In this document: positions 45,073-54,686 of the stretch, one piece after another
Position numbering within the stretch: the stretch's first letter is position 1
How the letters are laid out: the number at the start of each line of letters is the position of its first letter
DNA from: Aquimarina mycalae
GTDB taxonomy: Bacteria > Bacteroidota > Bacteroidia > Flavobacteriales > Flavobacteriaceae
Assembly (NCBI RefSeq): GCF_029906345.1
Contig: NZ_JARYGY010000009.1
Coordinates: 62,001 to 126,000, forward strand
Length of the DNA stretch: 64,000 nucleotides
Reading direction: 5' to 3'
Notes under the pieces: model-generated
The model's input: the letters and a program-made list of their open reading frames with translations, nothing else
The model's database searches: none
Told to the model about the DNA's origin: nothing
Position numbers and translations under genes: made by a program

Positions 45073-46743
45073 TTATCCTAAATCCAGTACTACTCCTTGA
45101 TATGGTTCTAGAGTAATTCTATTATTTTCTATCTCTAAACCCTTATAATTATTAACCAAAATATTTACCTCATTCAGGTTCTCATTATACTCAAAATGTC
45201 CTTTTAAGCTTTCAAAGTTTAGTATTACCATAATTTTTTCTTCTCCCAATGTCTTTTTATAAATATATAAGCTAGGGTTATTGAATTCTATCTCTTCAAA
45301 ATCTCCATATACAAAAACATCATGATCCTTTCTTACTTTTAATATTTGTCTATAAAAATTAAGAATTGAATCTGGGTCATTCTCCTGGTTTTTAACATTA
45401 ATAGTAGTGTGATTTGGATTTACTTTCAACCATGGTTCTTGTATAGAAAACCCTCCATTTATTTCATCACTCCATTGCACAGGTGTTCTTGCATTATCGC
45501 GACCTTCTTTATTGATCATCTCTAATGCTAACTCTTTTGAGTACTTATTGGTCTTCAAATTCTCTTTATAAAAGTTTAGAGATTGTATATCCCTTACTTC
45601 ATCTATCGACTGTAGGGTTATATTAGTCATTCCAATCTCATCTCCTTGATAAATATTTAATGTACCGTTCTGAGTTGACATCATTGTCATTAACATCTTA
45701 GATGACTCTAAATAATATTTTTTATCATCTCCAAATCTAGATATCATACGAGCAAAATCATGATTCCCCATTGCATTAGCTATCCAACCAGTTCCATGAA
45801 TAGCATCTCTCCATTTTTTAAATATGTGTTTGATCTGAATAAGATCAAATGGCGAAACTTCTTCGAATTTCCCATTTACAATAGTACATTCCAGAATATC
45901 GAAATGATACAACATATCTAATTCTTTTCTGTCTTCATCTACATAAAGCCCTGCATTAGATTCATTAATCCCAACACCTTCTGCCAATGAAAAAGCATCG
46001 TATTTGCTTATCACTTTTTCATTCATCTCGTTAAGGTATTTATGAACTGTAGGTCCATTAGCATATACATCTTCTATAATCTTCCTAAAGCCCACATTTG
46101 GTGCATCAGGATATCCAATTCGTTTTGAAATCAAAGGAATTACATCCATTCTAAAGCCATCTACTCCTTTATCCAACCAAAATCTCATTGCATTATATAT
46201 TTCTTCTCTAACCTTAGGGTTCTCCCAATTCAAGTCTGGTTGTTTTCTTGTAAAAAGATGTAAATAATACTCTCCTGTTACTTCGTCAAACTCCCAAGCA
46301 CTTCCTCCAAAAAAAGACATCCAATTATTAGGAGGTCCTCCATCAGCTGCTGGTTTTCTCCAATGAAAATAATCCCTATAAGGGTTTTCTTTAGATTTCT
46401 TAGCCTCTTCAAACCAATTATGCTCATCAGAACAATGATTCGCCACCAAGTCCAATATCAACCTCATTCCTCTTTTATGAGTTTCCTTCAGCAATTCATC
46501 AAAATCTTCCATTGTCCCAAATTCAGGCATTATAGAACAATAGTCACTTATATCATATCCATTATCATCATTTGGCGAACTAAAAATCGGGCTCAGCCAG
46601 ATAATATCTATATGTAAACTTTTTATATAGTCTAACTTTTCTATAATACCTCGTATATCTCCAATACCATCGTTGTTACTGTCATTAAAACTTCGAGGGT
46701 ATATTTGATAAATCGTTCCTTTTTTAAACCAAGTAAGCTTCAC
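45073..46743 (-). CDS. GH13 alpha-glucosidase (oligo-1,6-glucosidase type)
   Basis: 556 residues without a signal peptide, so cytoplasmic. Blocks: 'IYQIYPRSFNDSNNDGIGDI', 'DLVANHCSDEH', QPDLN at 168-172 (typical for the GH13 alpha-glucosidase subgroup), nucleophile D200 in GFRMDV, acid/base E255 in LAEGVG, and D329 in GNHD. The residue after the nucleophile is Val; in characterised enzymes Val here goes with alpha-1,6 (isomaltose) and Thr/Ala with alpha-1,4 preference. It would split imported short glucans to glucose. It faces the LacI gene across a 700-bp spacer. Confidence 0.92.
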   Translation of the reverse strand: MKLTWFKKGTIYQIYPRSFNDSNNDGIGDIRGIIEKLDYIKSLHIDIIWLSPIFSSPNDDNGYDISDYCSIMPEFGTMEDFDELLKETHKRGMRLILDLVANHCSDEHNWFEEAKKSKENPYRDYFHWRKPAADGGPPNNWMSFFGGSAWEFDEVTGEYYLHLFTRKQPDLNWENPKVREEIYNAMRFWLDKGVDGFRMDVIPLISKRIGYPDAPNVGFRKIIEDVYANGPTVHKYLNEMNEKVISKYDAFSLAEGVGINESNAGLYVDEDRKELDMLYHFDILECTIVNGKFEEVSPFDLIQIKHIFKKWRDAIHGTGWIANAMGNHDFARMISRFGDDKKYYLESSKMLMTMMSTQNGTLNIYQGDEIGMTNITLQSIDEVRDIQSLNFYKENLKTNKYSKELALEMINKEGRDNARTPVQWSDEINGGFSIQEPWLKVNPNHTTINVKNQENDPDSILNFYRQILKVRKDHDVFVYGDFEEIEFNNPSLYIYKKTLGEEKIMVILNFESLKGHFEYNENLNEVNILVNNYKGLEIENNRITLEPYQGVVLDLG

Positions 46744-47368
46744 TCAATATCTATTTAATTTTAACAATAATTCAGTCCTATTTATAAAAGGGTTCAGATA
46801 TTATTTAAAGTTCAGTTATTGATATCTTTTTCTTAAAAATCAATCGAAACATCAATTTTCTATAAAAACAGTTAAAATACTTTAGTATCAATACTTTTAT
46901 GGTTCATTTTTTATCAAAACTACAACATAATTTAAATAGAATTTTGAATACCTAAATCTTTACATTACCTATACAATCTAAACATTTTAGTTTTTTAAAA
47001 CATTTAAAATATTGATTATCAATATTTTAGATTAACTTAAGACAATATGAAATAAAACAGAAAAGAAAGAAAGTAAACGATTAAGTATAGATTTTATATA
47101 GACATAAACTTTACATATTTCTATACAATAATGAAAAAACAACCAATAAACTTCTTATCAAACTATATTTCAATTTCTTAAAAAAACAAATGTCATAACA
47201 TTATTTATCCTAAATTAGCGTAGGTGTTTCAAATCAAAGTTTGAATCTTTTATTTTGGGAAAGGTTTTACAAAACATATTGTTTCGTAAACTCTGGGGCT
47301 ATTAGTTTTTAATGTTATTACAAATTACATAACAAATAGCCTTCTAGGAAAGTAAATCTTCCACTAAA
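46744..47368. promoter_or_regulatory. Divergent control region between GH13 and LacI
   Basis: 625 bp without genes, rich in A and T. It holds a direct repeat GTTCAG-N12-GTTCAG (46792-46815), a partial palindrome AGTATCAATACTT (46884-46896) resembling the site at 54628-54641, and a perfect inverted repeat AAAATATTGA-TTA-TCAATATTTT (47006-47028). These may be operators for the LacI, Y_Y_Y or another regulator; the AT content means some could be chance. Confidence 0.45.
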
Positions 47369-47392
47369 AATAATACAAACGTTTGTATTATT
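47369..47392. promoter_or_regulatory. LacI-type operator 1
   Basis: A 24-bp perfect palindrome with the core TAATACAAACGTTTGTATTA at 47371-47390. The CG centre and even spacing are typical of LacI-family operators. It lies about 50 bp before the LacI gene, and a near-identical site follows that gene at 48548-48567. Confidence 0.85.
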
Positions 47393-47444
47393 GTTTTTTT
47401 AGTAAAATTAACGATTCATTGATAATTTTTTAATATTTATTTTA

Positions 47445-48476
47445 ATGGGTTTTAAAAAAAGAAGGGTAAAGCTTGAGGATATTGCAAGAAAACTTAACAT
47501 TTCTATTGCAACTGTATCAAGAGCTTTAGATGAAAATCCCAGAGTAAAACAAAGTACTAGAGAAAAGGTTTTTAAAATGGCCAAAACGATGGGATATATG
47601 CCTAATCAAATTGCAAAAAGCCTTAGTTCTGGGAAAACGAATATTATTGGTGTCCTCATTCCAAGATATGATGAACCTTTTTTTATTGAAGTATGCAGAG
47701 GAATTGATCAATATGCTAGAAATTACAATTATAAAATATTAATAAGTTCTTCTAGAAACTCATATGAGTTTGAAAAAGAAAACCTGATTTCTTTTGAAAG
47801 AGGTTTGGTAGACGGTATTATTCTCTCTCCAACACATGAAACCGAAAATGTTGCTCATCTAAATAGCTTAATTAATAAAGGAATCCCAATGGTTTTATTT
47901 GATAATATCAGAGAAGAGGTATCGGGTGCAGATCATGTAATGATTGATGATGAAAAAGCAACTTTTTCGGCTGTAGAATTTTTGATTAAAAAAGGAAAGA
48001 AAAAAATTGCCTTTATTGGAGGAATTAAACAAAAGAAGGTGTTCCAGGATAGATACAAAGGATATATTACTGCACTCGAGCATTACAATGTTCCCAAATA
48101 TGAAGAATTAATTTTGCATTGTAATTCATTGGAACGCGAGTATGAAGATAAAGAAATTCTACAGTTTTTTAAGCATTTAACCGTTGAACCAGATGCTGTT
48201 TTTGCCTGTACTGATAATTATGGTTTACTAACAATGAAGACTTTGTTAAAAACAGGTAGAAAAATACCCGAAGAAGTTTCTGTAATTGGTTTCGGTGATT
48301 TAGGATTAGGTGAAGTATTTGTTCCTACATTAACATGTATATCACAACCTAGTTTTGAAATGGGTCAAAAAGCCGCAGAACTTCTAATCTCTCAGCTTAA
48401 TGAACCAGATGAAGTGGACCACAAAAAAAGTATCATTAAACTTAAAACTAAATTAATACAACGAGAAAGCACCTAA
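47445..48476 (+). CDS. LacI-family transcriptional regulator (LacI-1)
   Basis: 343 residues. N-terminal HTH 'LEDIARKLNISIATVSRALDEN' (about 6-27) followed by the hinge helix 'MPNQIAKSLSSGKTNIIGVL'. Periplasmic-binding-protein-like sugar domain from about 60 on, with 'PDAVFACTDNYGLLTMKTLL' and 'VIGFGDLGLGEVFVPTLTCISQP'. Operators before and after the gene suggest autoregulation and control of GH65 downstream. The ligand is probably a di- or oligosaccharide from the locus. Confidence 0.92.
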   Translation: MGFKKRRVKLEDIARKLNISIATVSRALDENPRVKQSTREKVFKMAKTMGYMPNQIAKSLSSGKTNIIGVLIPRYDEPFFIEVCRGIDQYARNYNYKILISSSRNSYEFEKENLISFERGLVDGIILSPTHETENVAHLNSLINKGIPMVLFDNIREEVSGADHVMIDDEKATFSAVEFLIKKGKKKIAFIGGIKQKKVFQDRYKGYITALEHYNVPKYEELILHCNSLEREYEDKEILQFFKHLTVEPDAVFACTDNYGLLTMKTLLKTGRKIPEEVSVIGFGDLGLGEVFVPTLTCISQPSFEMGQKAAELLISQLNEPDEVDHKKSIIKLKTKLIQREST

Positions 48477-48547
48477 ATAACTTATTATTTTGCAATAGAA
48501 AACATTAGCATTTTAATAAAGAATCTTAGGTTATATCAAAAAATCAT

Positions 48548-48567
48548 TAATACAAACGGTTGTATTA
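48548..48567. promoter_or_regulatory. LacI-type operator 2
   Basis: TAATACAAACGGTTGTATTA differs from operator 1 at a single base in 20. It lies between LacI-1 and GH65, about 105 bp before the GH65 ATG, and so should control that gene. Confidence 0.85.
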
Positions 48568-48673
48568 TTTAAATGGTTTATCCCGCTTCAATTTTTCTTA
48601 ATTGTTTAGTAAATTGTATGTAAAACATTTGTTTTTAAACACATACAACGCCACTTGTTCAAATTATCTTGTT

Positions 48674-50725
48674 ATGATATTAAAATTTGCTAAACCTTAT
48701 CGCCTCTTAGTTTCATTCATTCTCTTTTCGCTTACTATTGGATATGCACAAAATGATGGTTGGACGATAACCACCACAGATGATCAAAATTATACTGGTA
48801 TTGTTTCGGCAAATGGTAGAATTGGTATTTTGCCCTCTTCTAATCTTTTCGAAACCGACAAAATAATTCTTAACAATGTTTATGACAAAGAATCTGTATT
48901 AGGAGTTAGCAGGATACTTTTAGGGATGAACTTTGGAAATCTTGATATCTATATCAATGGTACAAAATTAAGCAACAATAATATCAGTAACTGGAGACAA
49001 ACACTGAATATGAAGGATGCCAGTTTTACTACCAGTTTTACATACAATTCTATTGCCGAAATTTCTTATACTATATATGCGCTCAGAAATGTTCCTTTTT
49101 CAGGATATATCGATTTTGAAATAAAGGCGTCCGAAGATATCAAGATTAAAGCCACAGGAAAAATCCAAACGCCTACAGAATATAAAACTCCCATAAGTAC
49201 TTATAGAATATTAAAGGATGCAGAGACCACTATGCCTATTCTACAAACGGTTGCAAAAAGTAGACTAGGCAGACATACGGTTGGCACCTCTGCCACCTTT
49301 ATTTGGCATGATATCAATTCAGGAAAAGAAGATCAAAGACCTGAATTAATCCACAACAAGGTATCAGAATACGATAATCAATTATCATTCGAAAAAAAAG
49401 TCTTAAAAGGTCAACATTATAGGTTTGCCTGGACAGCAGCTCAGTGTTCAACACAGGACTTTTTTGATCCACAAACAGAAAGCGAACGTTTTGTTATTTT
49501 TAATTTGTTAACTCCTAAAAAAGATTTATTAGCCCAACATAAAGGTTTATGGGAAAATCTATGGGAAGGTGATGTTATAATTGAAGGAGATCTTCAATCG
49601 CAATTAGATATACGGTTAGCACTATACCATCTTTATGCGTTTTCAAGAGCTGACTCTAATCTCAGTATTGCTCCAATGGGATTAAGTTCTCAAGGCTATA
49701 ATGGGCATATTTTCTGGGACACTGAACTCTGGATGTATCCTCCATTATTAGTACTAAATCAGGATATTGCACGTGCTCTTGTTAACTATAGATCAAATCG
49801 ATTAGATCAAGCCAAGAGAAAAGCTATTAATTTTGGATATAAAGGCGCAATGTTTCCTTGGGAAAGTGATGACACAGGAGAAGAAGCTACACCTGCTTGG
49901 GCATTAACAGGAACATTCGAACATCATATTACAGCAGATATTGGTATCGCTTTCTGGAATTATTATAGAGTAACCAAAGACAAAACATGGCTTCAAGAAC
50001 GTGGTTACCCTCTTCTAAAAGAAGTCGCAGATTATTGGGTGAGCCGTTCTACTAAAAATACTGATGGATCTTATTCTATAAAAAATGTAGTGGGTGCTAA
50101 TGAGTTTGCATCCAATGTGGATGATAATGCTTTTACAAATGGAGCCGCCATTACTTGTTTACGATATGCTGTTCTTGCTGCTATTGAAATAGGAGAAACA
50201 CCCAATGATATTTGGAAACAAGTAGCTAATAAAATAACGATTCATCAATTTGAAGATGGCACCACCAAGGAACATAAAGAATATCAAGGTGCTAGGATAA
50301 AACAAGCAGATGTAAATTTGCTAGCCTACCCACTTGATATTGTTACTAACAGAGAAACGATCCTTAAGGACTTATCTTATTATGAACCTAAACTTGCCGA
50401 AGAAGGTCCAGCAATGGCGCAAAGCATCTTTGCCATTATTTATGCTCGATTAGGAGATCCTGAAAACGCATTCAGACTTTTTAAGAGAAGCTATGAACCA
50501 AATAAGAGACCTCCTTTTGGTGCCTTAGCTGAAGCTGCCAATAGCAACAATCCTTATTTTGCAACTGGAGCAGGAGGAATGTTACAAACCGTTATTTTTG
50601 GATTTGGAGGATTACACCTTACGGATCAAGGAATCGTTCAAAAAAAACCAATATTACCATCAGCTTGGAAAAAGTTAACGATTACTGGAGTAGGCGTTGA
50701 AAAAAAGACATATGTAATAGAATAA
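48674..50725 (+). CDS. Exported GH65 glycoside hydrolase
   Basis: I place the start at the ATG at 48674 (MILKFAKPYRLL), which leaves a signal peptide ending at GYA-QN; an in-frame ATG at 48602 would spoil it. About 683 residues. Catalytic acid Glu477 lies in 'VVGANEFASNVDDNAFTN'; the (alpha/alpha)6 barrel shows 'GHIFWDTELWMYPPLL' and 'YKGAMFPWESDDTGEEATP'. Most bacterial GH65 enzymes are cytoplasmic phosphorylases; an exported form should be a hydrolase. A kojibiose hydrolase of this family is known from Flavobacterium johnsoniae, so alpha-1,2 or other alpha-glucosides are plausible substrates. Confidence 0.88.
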   Translation: MILKFAKPYRLLVSFILFSLTIGYAQNDGWTITTTDDQNYTGIVSANGRIGILPSSNLFETDKIILNNVYDKESVLGVSRILLGMNFGNLDIYINGTKLSNNNISNWRQTLNMKDASFTTSFTYNSIAEISYTIYALRNVPFSGYIDFEIKASEDIKIKATGKIQTPTEYKTPISTYRILKDAETTMPILQTVAKSRLGRHTVGTSATFIWHDINSGKEDQRPELIHNKVSEYDNQLSFEKKVLKGQHYRFAWTAAQCSTQDFFDPQTESERFVIFNLLTPKKDLLAQHKGLWENLWEGDVIIEGDLQSQLDIRLALYHLYAFSRADSNLSIAPMGLSSQGYNGHIFWDTELWMYPPLLVLNQDIARALVNYRSNRLDQAKRKAINFGYKGAMFPWESDDTGEEATPAWALTGTFEHHITADIGIAFWNYYRVTKDKTWLQERGYPLLKEVADYWVSRSTKNTDGSYSIKNVVGANEFASNVDDNAFTNGAAITCLRYAVLAAIEIGETPNDIWKQVANKITIHQFEDGTTKEHKEYQGARIKQADVNLLAYPLDIVTNRETILKDLSYYEPKLAEEGPAMAQSIFAIIYARLGDPENAFRLFKRSYEPNKRPPFGALAEAANSNNPYFATGAGGMLQTVIFGFGGLHLTDQGIVQKKPILPSAWKKLTITGVGVEKKTYVIE

Positions 50726-50727
50726 TA

Positions 50728-51741
50728 CTAATTTGTCGAATCTCTTAATATCAAAGATGTCTTTACAATTTCTGTAGTTGGCTGATATTTCTCCTCTGAT
50801 GTGCTTTCTAATCTATCTAGCAACATTCTAGCGGCTTTGGCTCCTAAGTCTTCTGCATGTTGTGAAACTGTACTTAATTTAGGATATGAATGTTTGGATA
50901 ACAAACCATCTGTAAAACCAATCACAGAAATTTCTTTTGGTATTTTATATCCAAGTTTGTTAGACATATTAATTGCTACGGCCGCAGCAGTTTCGTCTAA
51001 ACCAAGAACCGCATCAATCTTATTCTTTTTAAGAAATGATTCTATTTCTTTTTCTTCTGTTTCTACATTAGTTATTGGCAATTCTATTAAACTTACTTCT
51101 TCATGAGCTGAAACTACCTCACGAGCTCCTTCAATTCTTAATTTTCCAACACTTAAATCAAAAATTGTAGAAATTACTGCTATTTTTTTACATCCAGTTT
51201 TGATTAAATGTTGAATCGCTGTTTTTGAAGCATGTTTATCATCTACAATTACCTTATCACAATCTATCTCTTCACTAACTCGATCAAACATCACAATCGG
51301 AACATTATCTCTCTTTAATTCTTTAAAATGATCTAATTTATTAAGCACTTGTGTTTCTTGACTTAAAGCCAAAATAAAACCATCTACACTACTGTAGTTA
51401 AGCATTTCTACATACTCTACTTCTTTTTGGTACGATTCATTAGTAATACAGGTAACTATTTTATATCCCTTTTGCGAAGCCTCTTGTTCTATCCCAAATA
51501 AAACTTTAGCAAAGAAATGATTAAGGATTTCTGGCAGTAAAACACCGATGGTATTAGTCTTATTGCTTTTTAAACTTACTGCTAATGCATTAGGTTTATA
51601 ATTATAGAAGTTGGCAAGTTCATGAACTCTATTAATTGTTTTTTCACTGATTTCAGAATCGTTTTTTAATGATTTAGAAACGGTAGAAATAGACAAATTT
51701 AGCTCTTTTGCCAACTGTTTAAGCGTAACCTTTTTCCTCAT
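50728..51741 (-). CDS. LacI-family transcriptional regulator (LacI-2)
   Basis: 337 residues. HTH 'VTLKQLAKELNLSISTVSKSLKND' (about 4-27), hinge 'KPNALAVSLKSNKTNTIGVLLP', then the sugar-binding domain ('IVMFDRVSEEIDCDKVIVDD', 'VLGLDETAAAVAINMSNKLG', 'VIGFTDGLLSKHSYPKLSTVSQ'). Its stop is only 3 bp from the GH65 stop (convergent) and it starts 22 bp after the Y_Y_Y regulator gene, so it may be co-expressed with that gene. It differs enough from LacI-1 to sense another signal; its operators are not certain. Confidence 0.9.
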   Translation of the reverse strand: MRKKVTLKQLAKELNLSISTVSKSLKNDSEISEKTINRVHELANFYNYKPNALAVSLKSNKTNTIGVLLPEILNHFFAKVLFGIEQEASQKGYKIVTCITNESYQKEVEYVEMLNYSSVDGFILALSQETQVLNKLDHFKELKRDNVPIVMFDRVSEEIDCDKVIVDDKHASKTAIQHLIKTGCKKIAVISTIFDLSVGKLRIEGAREVVSAHEEVSLIELPITNVETEEKEIESFLKKNKIDAVLGLDETAAAVAINMSNKLGYKIPKEISVIGFTDGLLSKHSYPKLSTVSQHAEDLGAKAARMLLDRLESTSEEKYQPTTEIVKTSLILRDSTN

Positions 51742-51762
51742 GACCTCGATATTAGGAATTCC

Positions 51763-54549
51763 TTATTTAAGACTTATAAGAATATTAGTCAAATTATCTT
51801 TGGAGCCTAAATTAAGCTTTTTTCTTAATCTATGCCTGCTAACGTCCACACTTTGTGAACTTATTCCTAATAAAGGGGCTATTTCTTTTGAAGATAAATT
51901 CATTTTCAGATATGCGCATAACCTTAAATCCTTTGAGGTAAGATTTGGATAATTTTTAGAAAGCTTCTCATAAAATTCCTGATGTGATTTATCAAAATTA
52001 ATTTCAAACAGTTTGCTTTCTTTATCTGTAATATAATACTCTACAAGCCGTACCAATTCATTATAACTATTGGTCGGTAATTTCTGAGGAGAAGCATCTT
52101 GCACTTTAATAATCTTATCTCTTATTTTCTTAAGGATCTTGTTTTTATTAAGATTTACATATGCAATTTGAGTAAGTTCTCTGCTTTTTGCTTTTATTTC
52201 ATCTTGTAATTTAGAATTATTAAGCTCAATAATTTTATGTTCTTGTTCTAATTTATGCGCCTTGTGTTCTTCTTCTTGTTTTTGAAGCTTTTCCGCTTTT
52301 TGTTCAAGCAAAATACGTTCTTGCTTTTTCATTTTATATCTATTAATTCCAACCATTAAAACAATCAATGACAGGAAAAGCAATAAATATAACAGGTATG
52401 CCCAGTGTGTTCTGTAAATTGGTGGTTTTATGATAAAATCAAAAGAAGACTCTCTATATCCACCATTATATTTTGCTCTAACATTAAAAGTATAAGATGC
52501 TTCTTTGAGATTAAATAAAGTTTGTTCTGTTGCTGTTGTCCATGCACTCCAATCTCCTTCATTTAAATTCGTCTGATATTCTATTTCTTCTCCATAAATA
52601 GGTAATGCATAGTTTATTTTAAGATCATTATCCGAAAACGGTATTTCAGCACTCATTGCATAAGATTTACCGCTATTTACAGAAACAAAATTTCTAATCA
52701 AGACTTCACTTCTAATACTTTCGGAAATTGTCTTACTATCTTTAGAATACATTGCAAACCCATTAAAAACTGGAATAATTTCATTCTGCCCATTTAATGA
52801 AAAGACATTTAGAACATCGGGAACCATCTGATCCTCAAGTTCATGAAGAACCGTAATTCCTTCTTTATCTTCCACAACTATTTTCTCATTATCAAGATAC
52901 CAGGTTTCATCATCTTTTTTAAATATTCTAGGAGCATACCCTCTATTTTCTCCTATTTCAACCTTCGTAAAAGTGTCATTCTTCTTATCGTACGTATAGG
53001 AATTGAAATTCGAAGTTATTACAATTTCATTTTCTATTTTTGAAAGTGATAATCGTTCTTTCCCAAAATCAGTTATAGGATAAAAAGCTTCATTTTTTAG
53101 TTCTTTATTAGCGTAATCCAAACTAAATCTAAACACTCCTTCTGAACGCAGTGCAACCCATACATTATTATCTTCATCGATTTCGAGATATCTTCCTGAT
53201 TTTTCAAACCCCTTTAATTTATAACCTTCCCAAGAATCTTGATTTTTTTCGTATAAAGAAATTCCGTTATAATTTCCAGAAATCACAACATCATTTCCCT
53301 TTTTCATCTTGAAATTTCTAAAATTCCACGCTCCAAGGTCTTCTCCCATTCGCGTTAAATTCTTTCCATCTACCGCATATGCTCCTTTATCGTGTCCAAC
53401 ATAAATCTTGTCTTCTACCTTTTCGATATTCCATACTTGACCGTTAATTAGCAGTTCGAATTCTTTAGTAGTATCGGATGTAGTATTATCTGTAATATAC
53501 AACCCTTGATTGGTTCCTAAATATGATACATCCTGCTCTTTTACTACAGCATACGTAGTTCCTAATTCTCCATAATAATCATAGAAATATTTTAGCGGAG
53601 AATTCAATTTCACATGATCAACTCCATAATCTAACGCAAGCCAAAGATTATCTTCGTCATCCTGATATATTGAAAGAATTGTATTATTCTGAAGGCCATT
53701 TTGCTTATTAATATTCTCGATATCACCTGTAGCAAGATTAAGAATATAAAGTCCATTAGATACAGTACCTAATGCGATTCTATTATCCTTAAGTTTTACA
53801 AAGGAAAATATCTGAGCTTTTTTCAATTCGTCTAATACTGGAAATGTAATTGGTATGAGTTGATTATCAATAAACTTATATAATCCTTTTGTATCTGTGA
53901 TGATGATTAGATCTTCCTGAATCTTAGTAACTCCAATAATATTCTCATTAAGTTTTGGATCACTTATAATTGGGATTAAATTAGTTTCGCTTAACTTAAA
54001 AACACCATACTTAAGGTCGTTTACATAAATATGCTCATCGATTTTATAACTCCATTTAAATCGATAAGGTGCTGGTATTTTAGTAATTATATTGTCTTGA
54101 TTAACATATAGATTCCTGAAGGTTTGAAAAATAATTTCATCATTCACATAATGGGTTCTCCAATACTCTTCTATATCAGCTGCAACGTCTTTTTTATTAT
54201 TACGCAGTGGTAAGACATTATAGTCTCCATAACCGTTTTTAATTAATAATCCATGATGACCATCCGCGCCAAAATATATAGAATCCTTATTCTTAACAAA
54301 AAGACTTCTATTTACCATCTCTGGATTAGTAATCACTGATTCCCATCCAGTTCCATCAAAAGTTAAGACATGACGCCCATTAGCAATATAAATTAAGCCA
54401 TTTCCGTCTTGTTTGATGTCCCATGATTGTGCATTAAAACCCATATTTTTGGTATCATAATGGGTTATTTTAGGCAATGCCTTATTTTTTATAGACTGCG
54501 AAGAAACCGAAAAACACAAAAAATAAATTACGAAAAAAAAACGATACAT
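51763..54549 (-). CDS. Membrane beta-propeller/Y_Y_Y/LuxR-HTH regulator
   Basis: 928 residues. Signal peptide (SVS-SQS), then a large beta-propeller of the two-component-regulator type (blades such as 'NGLIYIANGRHVLTFDGTGWE', 'DEDNLWLALDYGVDHVKL'), then a Y_Y_Y domain ('EASYTFNVRAKYNGGYRE') to about 715, one transmembrane helix (WAYLLYLLLFLSLIVLMVGI), a coiled coil rich in K/E/Q, and a LuxR-type HTH at the end ('LTSKDLRLCAYLKMNLSSKE'). There is no histidine kinase or receiver domain, so signal sensing and DNA binding are in one protein across the membrane. It probably senses a locus product in the periplasm. Confidence 0.9.
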   Translation of the reverse strand: MYRFFFVIYFLCFSVSSQSIKNKALPKITHYDTKNMGFNAQSWDIKQDGNGLIYIANGRHVLTFDGTGWESVITNPEMVNRSLFVKNKDSIYFGADGHHGLLIKNGYGDYNVLPLRNNKKDVAADIEEYWRTHYVNDEIIFQTFRNLYVNQDNIITKIPAPYRFKWSYKIDEHIYVNDLKYGVFKLSETNLIPIISDPKLNENIIGVTKIQEDLIIITDTKGLYKFIDNQLIPITFPVLDELKKAQIFSFVKLKDNRIALGTVSNGLYILNLATGDIENINKQNGLQNNTILSIYQDDEDNLWLALDYGVDHVKLNSPLKYFYDYYGELGTTYAVVKEQDVSYLGTNQGLYITDNTTSDTTKEFELLINGQVWNIEKVEDKIYVGHDKGAYAVDGKNLTRMGEDLGAWNFRNFKMKKGNDVVISGNYNGISLYEKNQDSWEGYKLKGFEKSGRYLEIDEDNNVWVALRSEGVFRFSLDYANKELKNEAFYPITDFGKERLSLSKIENEIVITSNFNSYTYDKKNDTFTKVEIGENRGYAPRIFKKDDETWYLDNEKIVVEDKEGITVLHELEDQMVPDVLNVFSLNGQNEIIPVFNGFAMYSKDSKTISESIRSEVLIRNFVSVNSGKSYAMSAEIPFSDNDLKINYALPIYGEEIEYQTNLNEGDWSAWTTATEQTLFNLKEASYTFNVRAKYNGGYRESSFDFIIKPPIYRTHWAYLLYLLLFLSLIVLMVGINRYKMKKQERILLEQKAEKLQKQEEEHKAHKLEQEHKIIELNNSKLQDEIKAKSRELTQIAYVNLNKNKILKKIRDKIIKVQDASPQKLPTNSYNELVRLVEYYITDKESKLFEINFDKSHQEFYEKLSKNYPNLTSKDLRLCAYLKMNLSSKEIAPLLGISSQSVDVSRHRLRKKLNLGSKDNLTNILISLK

Positions 54550-54627
54550 TGGATGAGTTTTAGCATAAGTAAGCTTATCAAATATACCATTAAAATCTTT
54601 ACATACTTATCACATCTATAGCTTTAA

Positions 54628-54641
54628 AAGTATTAATACTT
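54628..54641. promoter_or_regulatory. Perfect 14-bp palindrome before the Y_Y_Y regulator
   Basis: AAGTATTAATACTT lies between the start of the Y_Y_Y gene (54549) and the end of the first GH3 gene. A related AGTATCAATACTT is at 46884-46896 before GH13. It may be an operator for LacI-2 or another regulator of the locus. A short AT-rich palindrome can also arise by chance. Confidence 0.45.
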
Positions 54642-54686
54642 AATTAATATTTTTAAGAGCATTTGTACATATTGAATATTAGTAAA

